Of a stretch of 64,000 bases of DNA, positions 50,001-62,341 are shown one piece after another. The stretch is from positions 9,174,971 to 9,238,970 of the forward strand of contig NC_081333.1 in assembly GCF_022539665.2 (NCBI RefSeq), given 5' to 3'. This DNA comes from Daphnia carinata. Taxonomy: Eukaryota; Arthropoda; Branchiopoda; Diplostraca; Daphniidae. Every line of letters starts with the position of its first letter. The stretch's first letter is position 1. Made by a program: the position numbers and the translations under genes. The notes under the pieces were generated by a model. That model ran no database searches. It saw only the letters and a list, made by a program, of their open reading frames with translations, and had not been told where the DNA came from.

Positions 50001-53000
50001 TGAAGGAGGTTTTTTTTAAACAGATCTCTGTACAGTTCTTTTAATATTTGTTTTTTTATTTAAGCGCTGTTTTTGTAACATCGATTAATACCTATAGCGG
50101 CAGATTCCTCGTAGCGTAACTAGTTTATGCGCGACTGGTGCGTCTGTTTGTGTGTGTTAGTCCAACATAAATAACCTGACCCATTTTGCGAGATAATGAG
50201 TTTGAATCTCCGCCCCTTTCCTTATAAACAACAGCAGGCCAGCAAAATGGCTTTTCCCTTTCATGTTTATCCATACCCGCCCTAAAAGATAATCAACCCT
50301 TTTTCTTTTCTTTTTTTTTTTTTGAATACTTAACCTTGAGCGCAAATCAATGCCATAACGACACACGTTAACATGTTTTGACTAGCCACGGTGTTTCGAA
50401 GGCGAAAATTTAGCTCCGGTTGTAACACCTTAAATGTGACAATACGCTATTTAAAAAATATGGCTATAAAATCTTTTTCATCTTTTAATTTCCATCGGCT
50501 CAGGTGTTGTGTCACAAAGGCCGCATCCCTGCGAGCAGAGTTCGTGTTACCCGGCAACAGGCAATTTGTTGCTCGGCAGAGAAATGCGGCTTTCAGCCAC
50601 ATCCACCTGTGGTCTCCAAAAGAAGGTATTTTTACACAGTAGCTTTCAATTTAGTTTCTTCATGATCTGACCGTTAACGGTGAACCCACCAGGAAAAATA
50701 TTGCATCGTGTCTCATTTGGAAGATAAGAAAAAGTGTTTTTGGTGCGACTCGCGGCCCGAACAGGTCAACAGTCCCAGCAGCCATCACATTCAAAACATC
50801 CTCTACAGATACACTCCCACGTAAGTCCCTGAAATTATTTTTGGTGCCTATCTTTTGTGCTAATTGAAATTATTTCGTTAGGTCTCGCCGACGCTCTTGG
50901 TGGCAGGCACAGAATGGTGTTGAGAACGTCAGCATCCAGCTGGACCTGGAAGCCGAATTCCACTTTACTCACTTGATCATGACCTTCAAGACTTTCCGGC
51001 CGGCCGCTCTCCTTATTGAGCGATCCTACGATTTCGGACGCACCTGGAAGGTAATTTGAATAACTTAATTGAAACAAATTTCAGGCATAAACGTTCGCTA
51101 CTTCCCTTTAGATCTACCGCTACTTTGCCTATAATTGCGCTGAATCATTCCCGGGCATTTCGCGTGAACCGCCACGCAACCTGACGGAAGTGATTTGCGA
51201 ATCGCGTTATTCGGGCGTCGCTCCTTCTACAGAAGGTGAGGTCATCTTCCGTGTTCTGCCGCCCAACTTGCCCATCGACGATCCTTACTCGCAAGAAGTT
51301 CAGAATCTGCTCAAGATGACCAATTTGCGCGTTAATTTTACGAAACTTCATACCCTCGGCGATGATTTACTTGACAATAGGTACGTTTCTTTTTTTTTTT
51401 TTTCGAAAGCTTAATATTTCTCTGATTTCGCATGCATCTGTTTTAGGGAGGAGATCCAGGACAAGTATTACTATGCCATCTATGATATGGTTGTGCGAGG
51501 TTCGTGCTCATGCTACGGTCACGCTTCGCGGTGTTTGCCCTTACCAGGCGTTGACCAGCGGACGGACATGGTTCACGGCCGTTGCGAATGTACCCACAAC
51601 ACCAAAGGTCTCAACTGCGAGCAGTGTGAAGATTTCTACCACGATCTGCCCTGGAGGCCGGCCATCGGTCGACAGACCAACGCTTGCAAACGCTGTAATT
51701 GCAACCACCACTCTGACCGGTGTCATTTCGATCCGGCCGTCTACGAAGCCACTGGCCGTATTTCTGGAGGTGTTTGCGACGATTGCGAGCACAACACTAT
51801 GGGCCGCAATTGCGAACAGTGCAAAGCTTTCTTCTACCAGGTTGGGTCACTATGATATTACTGTCCTGTTGAAATTTGTGAATTAAAGCTCCTTTTTTCC
51901 CCCATAATTTGTTCCAATAGGACCCGACAAAAACGATTAGCGATCCCGACGTTTGTTTGCCGTGCGATTGCGACCCTAGTGGATCGTTAGACGATGGCAT
52001 TTGCGATGCGCGATCTGATCCTTCTGGTGGAATTCAGGCCGGCCAATGTCATTGTAAACGTCACGTGGAAGGCCGCCGCTGCGACCAATGCCAACATGGA
52101 TATTGGAATTTTACCGAGGAAAACCCAGATGGCTGCCAAGAGTGCAGCTGTAACTTGCAAGGCACTTACGAGAACCAAGGATGCAACGTCTACAGCGGCG
52201 AATGCGTCTGCAAACGCTACGTCACTGGCCGCGACTGCGACCAATGTCTACCCGAACACTGGGGCTTGTCGGAGGCTCGCGACGGCTGCAAACCTTGCGA
52301 ATGCGATCCTGGCGGTTCATACGACAACAACTGCGATATCTTGACCGGCCAGTGCAAGTGCAGACCGCACGTTACCGGAAGGACTTGCTCTCAACCGGAG
52401 CAAGGTTTCTTTGCCGGACTGCTGGACTACCGCATTTACGAAGCCGAATACGGCGGCATCTCTGATCGCGCCCAGCTCCAAATCCGCGAGCCTTATCGTG
52501 ATCGCGACCCCAGCTGGACTGGTCCTGGTTTCGTCCGCGCTGTAGAGGACTCTTCCATCCAATTCACTTTGGATGCCATTAGCCAGTCGATGGAATACGA
52601 TTTGGTTATCCGCTACGAACCTCAACTGTCTGGACAATGGGAGGATGTTCGGGTTGTTATCGAACGTCCTGATGAAGTCGATCCCGATGGACCGTGTGCT
52701 AACCTGAACAATCAACAAGGACCTCCCGGTAGTGGCGGTTTGGAAATTTCACGAATTTCGCTTCCGTCTGGCGCCCGTCACGCCGTCGTCTATCCGCCTA
52801 CTTGCCTGGAAGCCGGCAAGAAATACAACGTTCGTCTGGAGTTCAAGTCTTACGACTCGAACCAGGAAACGCCATCGGCCGCTGTTCTCATCGATTCCAT
52901 CACGGTAGTTCCACGCGCCGATTCGATTCCTTTCCTGGGCGGATCACCTGCTGCCGACTACCGCCGCCAGGAATTCGAACACTACCGCTGCGCTCAGTAC

Positions 53001-56000
53001 TTTTATTCGGTGGTCAAGACCAACATTCCCGAAGTCTGCCGTAAACATTTGTACAGCATCGGTTTCTACGTCCTCGGAGCGGGTTTCGAGTGCCAGTGTG
53101 ATCCTACCGGATCCTTCAGTGGCATCTGTGACTCCCTAGGTACGTTATCTCGAGCACATCATGTGTCTATAACCTTACCAAATTTTTAGATAATAGGTTT
53201 TGCTTTTGATTTGTTAATGAAAGTTTTTGATCAAAACGCATTTATTGTTATTGTTGCCATTACCATCTTTATTTATATTTCGAAATTGTTTTGCGTAGGT
53301 GGTCAATGCTCATGCAAAGCCAACGTCGTGGGAAGGAAATGTGACCAGTGCGCACCGGGCACTTTTGGATTCGGTCCAGAAGGTTGCACGCCCTGTGAGT
53401 GCAACCCTGTCGGCTCTCTTGATAACTTTTGCGACAGCGGAACTGGACAGTGCCGTTGCCGGCCCAATACCTACGGCCGTGTCTGCGACCAGTGCCAACC
53501 AGGCTACTGGTAATGATAGATTTTCGTTTTATAGTTAATGGGGTTAGGTATTAAGAAGTCTGCTAAATATAGGAACTTCCCTTCGTGCCAACGTTGTGAG
53601 TGTAACGGACATGCTGATCTTTGCGATTCACGGACAGGACGGTGCCTGGACTGTCGTGATTTTACAACTGACGAGCATTGCGATCGTTGTCTGGACAGTT
53701 ATTACGGAGATCCTCGTTTGGGCGTTGATATCCCGTGTCGAGCTTGCCCGTGTCCTGGAACCATCAATTCAGGCCACTCTTACGCTCCTCGTTGCTCGCT
53801 GGATCGCGAAACCCAAGACGTGGTCTGCGAATGCCAAGAAGGCTATGCCGGCCCACGCTGCGACGTTTGCGCCGACAACTATTTCGGAAATCCCGACATA
53901 CCGGGCGGACAGTGCCGGCCTTGTCAGTGTAGCAACAATATTGACCTCTCTCGACCGGGCAACTGCGATGGACGGACGGGCGAATGTCTTCAGTGTTTGT
54001 TCAACACGGAAAGCTTTAGTTGTGAGCTTTGCCAGAAGGGCTTCTTTGGCGACGCCCTGTCCCAGCAATGCACACCGTGCGTCTGCAACCTCCTTGGCAG
54101 CGACTCGTCATTGGAAGGGCCGTCGGTCTGTAATCGCCAGTCGGGCCAGTGTCCTTGTCTACCCAACGTCGAGGGCCTGTCCTGCGATCGCTGCGCCGTC
54201 GACCACTGGAAAATCGCATCGGGCGAAGGTTGCGAGGCCTGTAATTGCGACCAAGTCGGTTCTCTTTCTACCCAATGTAACGAATTCGACGGCCAGTGCG
54301 AATGTCGTGACGGATTCGGCGGGCGGAAATGTGATCAGTGCCGCGCTAATTATTGGGGTAATCCATCTGACAACTCGTGCCGGCCTTGCAACTGCGATCC
54401 GCAGGGTTCTTCCACCCAGCAATGTCATCACGCCACAGGCGCTTGCGTCTGTCTGCCCGGTATGGGTGGTGAAAAGTGCGACCGATGCGCTCGCGGATAC
54501 GTCGGCGCGATCGTTCCTGATTGCCAACCTTGCGGCGAATGTTTCGACAACTGGGATCGCATTCTCCAGGTAATTTTAAAATTAGAAATAATAATTTGTT
54601 CGAGTTGCTAACAATTCTGCTGTTCAATTTAGGAATTGCGCGGACAAACGGAGCAAGTTGTTGTTGCCGCCGGACAAATCCGTGAAACGGGCGCTACTGG
54701 TGCTTACACTCGCGAGTTTGAGACGATGGAGGCTAAATTGACAGAAGTACGGACTCTACTTGTCAACACAACCCTCAGCGGCCGCGAATTGTCGCAACTG
54801 GAACAGCTTTTCGATTCTATCAAAACCAATTTGACATTAGCTGGGCAAGGAATGGACGGGTTGGATGACACAGTTGAAAACACAACCCAACGTATTTTCT
54901 CCGTTAATCTCTCCCTCACAAACCTAAGAACCAAAGCAACTGACCTTCAAATGGCGGCTCAGTCACTCAAGGATAATGCCACCAAACTTCAAGAAGCCAA
55001 CGTTGAAGGAGCTCTCAACCTGACCCGCGAAGCTCGTCAACGATCGCAGAAAGCGCAGGATCGTGTCGAATTCACTCAACAACCTGTCAGCGATTCAGAG
55101 CGACAGCGTAGGAGGACGGAAGCCTTGTTGTCACGCGTCGCTCCACAGCTGGGCGAGAGCCAACAGCGAAACGCAGCTGAACTAGCTGATCTTGGTGCTC
55201 GTCTGGCTGTCGTTGAACGCTCTTTACCCGAGCTTAACGACGCTGTCTGTGACGGACGTGGGGATCCATGCGACAGCTTGTGTGGTGGCGGAGGATGCGG
55301 GAAATGCGGAGCTCTGTCATGCGATGAAGGATCTGTTACGAAAGCCGAAAATGCGCTCAGCTTAGCTAAAGAAGCGGAAGGCATTCTGCGCAATCGGCAA
55401 GCCGAATCGGAAGAGATGATGCGTGGCGTACGCCAGGCTGAGACTGAAGCGGAGAATGCCCGTAGTCTGGCACGTGAGGCACTTCTGGCTGCCGAGTCGG
55501 CTCAGAACCGATCCGAAGCAGCCAAGGCCGAAGTGGACGAACTGATGAACCAGATCGACGAATTCCTTGAAGAGTCCGGAGCCAGTCCGGCCGACATCCG
55601 CTCTCTTGCCACCGATGTTTTGTCCAAGGGTATTTCGTTGCGACCGGAGCAAATCACCGACCTTGCCCGACGCATCAACGACACCATCTCTTCCCTGACC
55701 AACATTGACGCCATTCTGGCCGAGACTTCGGGAGATTTAGCTTCCGCTAAGGCGCTCAAGGATCGTGCTGACGCTGCCAAAGCTCACGCTCAGGGTATTC
55801 TTACTGTTGCCCAGCAAGTGCTCGAATCGTTGGCCGCCGCCCAAGCCGCTCAAGACAAGGCTCAAGAGGCTATTCAAACAGCTGACAAGGTATTCGTTTT
55901 ATTTCAGCTGTAGTATCATCAATTTTCAATATCTTTTAATGTTTCCTCACGTCATCAACTAGGATATTAGCGCAGCTGAATCGCATCTAACGCAGATCGC

Positions 56001-56559
56001 TAGTGAGACGGCCGACGCTCAAGTCAAAGCTAGTGAATCTGTCCAGGAGGTCGAGGGCCTACGGGAAAGGTTACGCGAATTGCAGCGGAAGCTGATAAAG
56101 AACGAGCGAGATGTTAAAGAAGCCGCCCGTGAGTCCGATGTGGCCGCTTCGCTAGCCACGCGCGCCGGACAGGGTGCCTCTGAGCTTGACATTGCTTATC
56201 AACGTGCCCTGCGCGCTCTGGAGGAGAAGACGTCAAGAAGTGGCGATGCCCGCGAACGCTCCGCCCGTCTTCAAGATAAGGCCAATCGGCTAACAGCTAG
56301 CGTTGTGGCCAAAGTTCAAGAACTCAAAGGTATGTCTGTATTAACTTGTCTTCGTTTGATGCAAGTGAGAGCGTATAGATAACGTTTGTTCTATTTTTTT
56401 TTTTCGCCCCTATGTTTAGAAATGGAGGATGAATACTTGTTGCATGAGCGTCGGTTGACAGACCTTTCTGAGCAAGTTATGGCCATGAATGTGCGCATGA
56501 CCGACTACTTGCAAGTCATTAGCGACCGCTCAGAGTTTTACCGCACCTGCCAAAAGTAG
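47091..56559 (+). CDS. LanB1: Laminin subunit beta-1
   Basis: LanB1 is the beta chain of the basement-membrane laminin trimer. Twelve exons join in phase: 47091-47151, 50504-50625, 50693-50820, 50882-51050, 51112-51380, 51447-51840, 51921-53139, 53299-53509, 53573-54569, 54633-55889, 55963-56329 and 56420-56559. They give 1777 aa, near the family length. Order: signal peptide (1-21), LN domain to about 268 ([34 protein letters not shown]), laminin EGF repeats, L4/LF domain about 540-770, more EGF repeats to about 1185 ([10 protein letters not shown]), then a long coiled coil. The coiled coil is interrupted by the beta-knob ([16 protein letters not shown], near 1400), which is specific to beta chains. 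It ends in RTCQK, with the terminal cysteine that links to the gamma chain. Confidence 0.98.
47152..50503 (+). other. LanB1 intron 1 (3.35 kb)
   Basis: It separates the signal-peptide exon from the LN domain. Homopolymers occur, but 49.4-49.75 kb has complex composition and holds the cassette-exon candidate listed separately. Nothing else is supported. Confidence 0.75.
49479..49688 (+). CDS. LanB1: Candidate LanB1 cassette exon (70 codons)
   Basis: This stretch is open in the one frame that continues both flanking coding exons. The signal-peptide exon ends in phase 1, the candidate starts after TTTAG in phase 1, is 210 bases long and ends in phase 1 at CCAG followed by the strong donor GTGAGT. 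The next exon then reads [12 protein letters not shown]. The product would be a basic Ser/Thr/Arg-rich linker (for example [11 protein letters not shown]) between signal peptide and LN domain. Drosophila LanB1 also has a short basic linker there. The acceptor has only a weak pyrimidine tract. Chance openness is the alternative. Confidence 0.45.
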
Positions 56560-57161
56560 AAAGTTAGAAACCCGATAGCATCGAAACTTCCACTGCCGCT
56601 CGTCTTCCGGACAGTTGCATTACCCTCTCCAACCGAGCATCCGTCAATAGTCCATCATCTTTTTTTTTTAAATTACGTTATCCAAATCTACCGAATTCAA
56701 TTGTCAGCGTATAGCAGTCTCCTCCCTCTACTTGCATTTGATGTACATTTTTGGTCGAGAAACAATATCAATTACCGTGAATCTTCTTCCCCCCCCCACT
56801 CAAAAGGTGCCTTCTTGAAATAACCGCAGCGTGCCAAATTTGTTTTCTCTTCAAGCTTTCCCAATGTTTTCTTTTTCACGTTTTTTTTCATATGATCTTG
56901 TGTGACTAGACCGTTTCCAAACGGGTTTACTATAATCTTTTCGGATTCCTTTTTACAGACAGAATCTTGTGCCTAAAAAAAAAATTCTTAACAAAATTAA
57001 ACGACAGAATGTAATGGTCGCTTGTTTTATCCAACCTATACACCCAAACTCATTCCCCATTTTCATTGCTATGATCCTTCTTCTCCCCTTCCACCTAAAC
57101 AGTGTGTTCACCCTAAGACATCACTTAACTATTATTGTTTAAGACTGTGGAACGATAAAAC

Positions 57162-57167
57162 AATAAA
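57162..57167 (+). terminator. Candidate LanB1 poly(A) signal (AATAAA)
   Basis: A canonical hexamer about 600 bases past the LanB1 stop and about 90 bases before the convergent PIGW stop codon, so the two 3' UTRs may overlap. Confidence 0.5.
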
Positions 57168-57257
57168 TGCGACATTACGTACCAGGGGCATTGCCTGGAA
57201 ATCGTCAACGCCTTTCATCTGTATTGGAAATGTACACAACAAGAATAAACAACGAAA

Positions 57258-58723
57258 TCAAATTCGCATACGCCACAAATACATGCCGGCCACGCAAAGG
57301 CAGAGCACAGTGCAATAACTGAAGAGGAGTACAAATGATGCCAACGGCGCCATGTGAATCGTGTCAAACGTCATATTGACTAGGCCCGTCAGAAGATTAG
57401 CCAGTAGGAAGAAAGTCAGGCCGTTATAGTTAATAAATCTCAGGAGGTAAGGTTCGCGGAATACGGGTAATGATGAGGTATCGATAGCATTATCGATTTC
57501 TCGTTGTACGTCGAAGGTCACGAGCAGCAAATCGACCAGCAAGTATGTTGCCATGATTATCAAGTTGTAAGTCAACTGTCAAACGGAAAATTGGTATATA
57601 AGTTAAAATTTCCTCTGCAAGTACAGTGTATACAAAATCTTACCATCCATAGCCAGAATGACGTGTTGGCTAACCTTCGAGAAGGTATACCTACTAGGGA
57701 CTCACAGCAGTGAAGACAAATCCAACCCAGGAGCGAAAGACAGGTAAGAACCATCAACAAACGAAGCCATTCCTTGAACAGTGTTCTAGGGATTTTAATG
57801 TAGTCACCTAATTCGCAAGAGGCGTAATAGAGGGCCATATAACCCAATAAAGAAAAAATGCCTTCGCGATTTGCTGAGATCAAATTGTTTCTGGGGTAGT
57901 CGCTTAAGATCCACGTCTCCAGTCCAAGTTTCAGGCCGATCTCGTAAATTGCCAAAAGGGCGAACGAAACCACGATCGGTCGAAGATTTGTTTTCATTAG
58001 AGATGGAACGATTTTCACAACAGCCAAGGTAAAAAAGAAGTTCCAATGAACGCCGTACTCAGTGACATGTTCATGGTAGTTAGACAGCTTGACTGTCATT
58101 AGTCGGAGTATGCCGAGGAGTAGTAATGGGAATGATTTGGACCAGGCTTTAGCTGCCTGGTTTTGACTAGATCCCAATAAGCCATTAGCAATAACAAATG
58201 AACCTACACCAACATCCATTAAACTATAGCCATAGGTTTCTGTCTTGGCAAATCTTCGTGGGAATATTGAGAAATCTACTGCCAATATACAGATGGCAGT
58301 GGCCAAATTCATACCAGCACGATAGTTGGTTAGGAATGAAGGCTTTTTCCCTGGGAGAGGAAAAGAGAATAAGCGGTTCAAGACTGGAATGCTTGGATTC
58401 CACCATTTAGGTGAACAGATCATCAACCCTGTGATGAGAAGCAACAAAACTATAGGATTCAGCACTGTTGAGGAAGACAACAGCGTAAATGATAGTAAAA
58501 CAGGGCACACGACTGTCAATGTCTCAATCAGCAAGTGAATCCATATTCGTGAGGAATACTGCAACAAAACATATCGAGTGGGTAAAAGTAAAGGTAAGAC
58601 TACCGAAGTCAAAGCAACTGAAAGCGGGGCCGGCAGTGTGGAAAGAATAATGTCCGACGGAAAACTGCCATTGTGATTGGAAACAAAGTTAATGTGCCGT
58701 TCGCGAGCCCCCAACTCGTCCAT
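57258..58723 (-). CDS. PIGW: PIG-W / GWT1 inositol acyltransferase of GPI-anchor synthesis
   Basis: PIG-W acylates the inositol of glucosaminyl-phosphatidylinositol in the ER during GPI-anchor assembly. Two minus-strand exons, 58723-57644 and 57575-57258, join in phase to 465 aa (human 504). The start MDELGARERH is followed by FVSNHNGSF, matching the family's FVSNLNGT opening. The rest is a string of about a dozen hydrophobic segments with conserved stretches SYSLMDVGVGSFV-like (YGYSLMDVGVGSFVIANGL), TEYGVHWNFFFTLA and SANREGIFSLLGY, all typical of GWT1. The longer upstream frame begins at a TTG and is not used. It converges with LanB1 and diverges from MCM10. Confidence 0.94.
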
Positions 58724-58970
58724 GGTGAAACTGAAATGTGGACTACAGCTAAACAAAACTCAACGATTCCGTCACACCCGCGTTATCTCACTAACGGAAT
58801 AGTAAACAAACCAAGATTTTATCAGCTGTTTCCTCGGTCAAGAAACAAAACTACCTGGCAACGCCGATTTTCGCGGCAAAGGAATTTAGTGAGTAGTCTC
58901 TTTCTCTCAACAAACGACTTTGAATTAGCAGGTTGTGAATTTTAAGTTATTACGTTGAAATAGTTTAAGA
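58724..58970. promoter_or_regulatory. Bidirectional PIGW/MCM10 promoter region
   Basis: Only 247 bases separate the two divergent start codons, so both genes must share this regulatory DNA. It contains the E2F-like dyad listed separately. No TATA box stands out at a suitable place. Confidence 0.75.
58868..58880. promoter_or_regulatory. E2F-like dyad site (TTTTCGCGGCAAA)
   Basis: The site reads TTTTCGCGG from one side and TTTGCCGCG from the other, close to the E2F consensus TTTSSCGC on both strands. It lies about 90 bases before the MCM10 ATG and 145 bases from the PIGW ATG. MCM10 is a replication gene of the kind usually driven by E2F. Confidence 0.6.
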
Positions 58971-61689
58971 ATGGCCGAGAATCTGGATGATATTTGTGGT
59001 ATGCTTTGCCCAAAGATTGCTAAATTTTTCCTTTTTTTTTATAACGTGAAGCTGTTTTATTATGACAGACATTGATGCATTAGCAGAGCTGCTGGATGAA
59101 GATGAATTTCTACCATCCTCTTCAACTGCTGTCTCTGAATTACAACAAAGCGAGTCTGATGTTCTCAAGAAAAAGTTGGAAGACATGGAAAAGCAGATGG
59201 CCATATTGAAGGATCAACTGAAACAGAAAAATGATGTGAAACCTGCAGCACCGGGATTGAAAGATGTTGGGTTAAATTTCAAACCAAACCCTGACAGTCT
59301 GAAGCCTGTCAATTCAGAAACATCTAGTTTGATACATACGCAAGAGTCTGATAGTTCAGAAGATGAGGAAGGAAACCGAAGTGTAAATAAGTATAATGAA
59401 TTTGGTCAATTTGTGAAACAACGTCTTGCCCATGAACCTGTAGTAGATAGGCTTACGGGACAGAAGTGCTCCCCAGGATGGAAAACTAACCAAGGCGCAT
59501 TAACCAAACTTAGTGGAGCTTGTGCCAAAGCAACTGAATCCCCAACTGCAGATAATGGATTTACTGATGCATTTTTTGGCATTAAAATTATCAATCCACT
59601 TATTGGTTCAAGTACTCTTATGCAAAGAATGGAAGGCAGGAAACAAATCAAAGCATCCCAAATCAAAATACATATGAGAGGTGGTGACATCAAGGATGAT
59701 TGGGTTACAATGGCAGTTGTGGTATCTAAAAGTGAACCAAGAACTTCACAGAAGGGTAAAAAATACGCCATCTGGAAGCTAAGCGACTTAAAAGATTGCA
59801 CCAAACAAGTGTCGTTTTTCTTATTTGGTGAAGTATTTAATAATCACTGGAAGATGGCAATCGGGTCTGTCATTGGAATACTAAACCCGAATTTTATGAA
59901 AGAGAGCAAAGCTGATGAGATAAGCTTCACAGTTGATCATCACCAGAAAGTCCTTCATATTGGAGGCTCAAAGGTAAAACAATACGACATTATTTTATCA
60001 ATGTATAGAAGTTTTTTATTATCCCAAACTTACGTAACGTTTTATTTTTATGACTGCTACCTTATTGTAGGATTTGGGCTGGTGCCGTGCAAATCGTAAA
60101 GATGGAAATCGTTGCCCTTCCTTTGTAAATAAATCTGAATGTGAATTCTGTATATATCACGTCCAAAACGAATTCAAGAAAACTAGCGCTAAACGATCAG
60201 AAATCCAGTCTCATTTTTCAGGAACTGGGCTTTCTACAAGTAGTGCCTTTATTTTTACTGTTTAAGCTATATTCACTGATTTTTAACGTTGTATAGAAGA
60301 TCGACTGAAGCAGAAAGTCTTGGGGAAAAACGAGGTGTTTTATGGAGGCCAAATGTTTACAGGAAAAGTGGTAGCGCCACCCGCTTCCAAAGTACGTAGT
60401 TCAGTTATTGCAACGAGAAAATGAAGTATTCAATGTTTACTCTAATTGTTAACAATTGGTATTCAGGTAAAAGATAACAAGATCTTGGACAGTCTTAAAA
60501 TGCAGAATCATGCTCTAAGACTAAAAGAGGAAGAAGAAAATTTGGCAAAAAAAAGTATCCAGGCACAGTTCTCTGAGCGTTTGTTAAATCCGACAGCCGG
60601 GAGTAGGAACTTGCTAAAGTGTCTGGAAAAGTCAAAGGATTCAAAGGAATCCCCGAGCGCCTCTTCTCCGACACCACCTGTGAAATCGATCACTGCGAAA
60701 GATTTACTCCTGCAACACCAGCAAAAACTTTTAGAAATGAAAGCTATTCAAATGAAGACTAGTAAAATTGCTTTATCATCTCCCCAACTAGGTCGTGGAC
60801 TAGTGCAAAATCAAAATGAAATTGAGCTTTCTGCTGAGGTTTTTAATTGATAATTTAAATTATCAAAAATTTATTAAAAATATCTGCATTATCAGGTGAG
60901 GCTTCCTAAGTCGCATCCAAGAATGATGTCGGCCAAATTAAAAGCATTGCAACTTGTTAGACTGAAAGGGCCGCTGCAGCCGTCAGACCCAAACGATCCC
61001 ATTCAAAAAGCGACCACTCCTAAAATGCAGGCAAAAATTAGGAAACGTGCGCTTGACACGTCGGGTGACGAGGATGCTACGGAAATCAGCAGTGGTCTTG
61101 TGGATACTCCGAGGCCCTTAAAAAGAACTAAAGCCGAGTTAGACGAACTATTACAGGCGAAGTCTGCGCACTCTAATTTAGTTGATGAATTTGAAGTCAA
61201 ACAAAGTGAGCAATATTTTTCGAAACTTGAAAGAAAGGAACAAATGGAGACAAAAATGCTTGACACGTTTGAAATCAAAACCACTGCAATCACTTGCACA
61301 AAAGTAAGCAATAGTTGTTTCGTCACAAAAATTTGTATTAACATTCTAATTATACGCCTCAATAGTGCAATTATACAGCGTTATCTGCCTCTGAATTATG
61401 TCGTCGAGAAGGACACTCAGTTCGCACAATTAAAGCCGTGAAAAGGTTTTTCCAGTGCAAAGATTGCAAACAAAGAACCATTAGCCTTGATAGGCTTCCT
61501 AAGCGTCCCTGCTCGCACTGTGGAAGCTCGAACTGGGATAGAGCAGCGATGGCGAAGGTACGTACACTTTCTACGCTAGAGCTACGGATCTCATTATTTT
61601 ATTACATTCCACAGGAACGTAAAGGCCCTACCCTCCCCATTGAGGAACTTCTAATACGTGGTGAAGAAAGGAAACACGTTAACTGCTGA
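58971..61689 (+). CDS. Mcm10: MCM10 replication initiation factor
   Basis: MCM10 helps activate the CMG helicase and recruits DNA polymerase alpha. Eight exons join in phase: 58971-58998, 59069-59973, 60071-60239, 60297-60391, 60467-60838, 60896-61303, 61366-61557 and 61615-61689. They give 747 aa, near the Drosophila length. An N-terminal coiled coil (VLKKKLEDMEKQMAILKDQL) is followed by the internal OB domain from about residue 170 (FGIKIINPLIGSSTLMQRM; DDWVTMAVVV; AIWKLSDLKD). The adjoining zinc finger is CRANRKDGNRCPSFVN then CEFCIYH. The C-terminal domain has the zinc-binding CNYTALSASELCRREGH and CKDCKQRTI with CSHCGSSNW. All eight introns agree with GT-AG. Confidence 0.97.
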
Positions 61690-61965
61690 GACGCCAATGC
61701 CAACCTCTTTATACGGTTCAAGATGACAAGTTTCTCTTCAAGTTACCATTTTTTAATCTTTTTTTATAAGCCCTAATTTTTATTTTTTAATCTGACAATC
61801 GTGTATTTTGTCTGCGGCAGGCTTAATTTTTTAAAATTTTTGATCTATTGCATATTAAAAATAAAAATATCTTGTAGCTATTACATTTCACACTGGTTGG
61901 TTTCATCACAATAGGAAATTTCATATTCAAATTGAAGGAATCAAAATTTAAGTCTATATTATTTT

Positions 61966-62040
61966 AGTTGGCATCGAACCCGAAATTTATGAAATACCAC
62001 GCCGTTGCTCTACTATTGAGCATTTGAGCTACAAGCGACA
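61966..62040 (-). other. tRNA-derived element with intact Pol III A and B boxes
   Basis: On the minus strand an A box (TAGCTCAAATG, 62031-62021) and a B box (GGTTCGATGCC, 61980-61970) are 40 bases apart, as in a tRNA gene. Between them the anticodon arm and T stem do not pair properly. The D arm looks stretched by a short GCTCAA duplication. The acceptor ends do not pair. It is therefore a tRNA pseudogene or the head of a tRNA-derived SINE, not a working tRNA. I found no second copy here. Confidence 0.5.
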
Positions 62041-62113
62041 CAATATTTATTGTATATTTGTCTATATTATCATAACGCAAAATAAACCAAAATATTTTTG
62101 AAATTTAAGCTTA

Positions 62114-62149
62114 TATGGCAATCCGTTTTACTATGGCAATCCGTTTTAC
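62114..62149. repeat. Perfect 18-base tandem duplication
   Basis: The unit TATGGCAATCCGTTTTAC occurs twice in direct succession, with no mismatch. Confidence 0.95.
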
Positions 62150-62341
62150 ACAAAAAAAAAAAAATTTCGCCAAAAAAAAAAAAAAATCACACTTTTTTCT
62201 TTTTTTTTCCGACACGTAGCCATCTACCGCTCAGACTCGTTATTACTGGCGTAGGCAATTTCAGTCCATTGGATGCCATTCGCAGTTAGTTCAGTAGCGT
62301 GGATGGAGAGAATAACGCGTGGCTGGAGGAACAATTGAAAA

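Noticed and set aside
51541-54527. Several minus-strand and alternate plus-strand open frames of 60-325 codons
   Set aside because: They overlap LanB1 EGF-repeat exons, whose regular Cys/Gly codons keep other frames open. None has domain content.
57575-58756. A longer PIGW N-terminus starting near 58756
   Set aside because: That start is a TTG codon. The first ATG in frame (58723) matches the family start.
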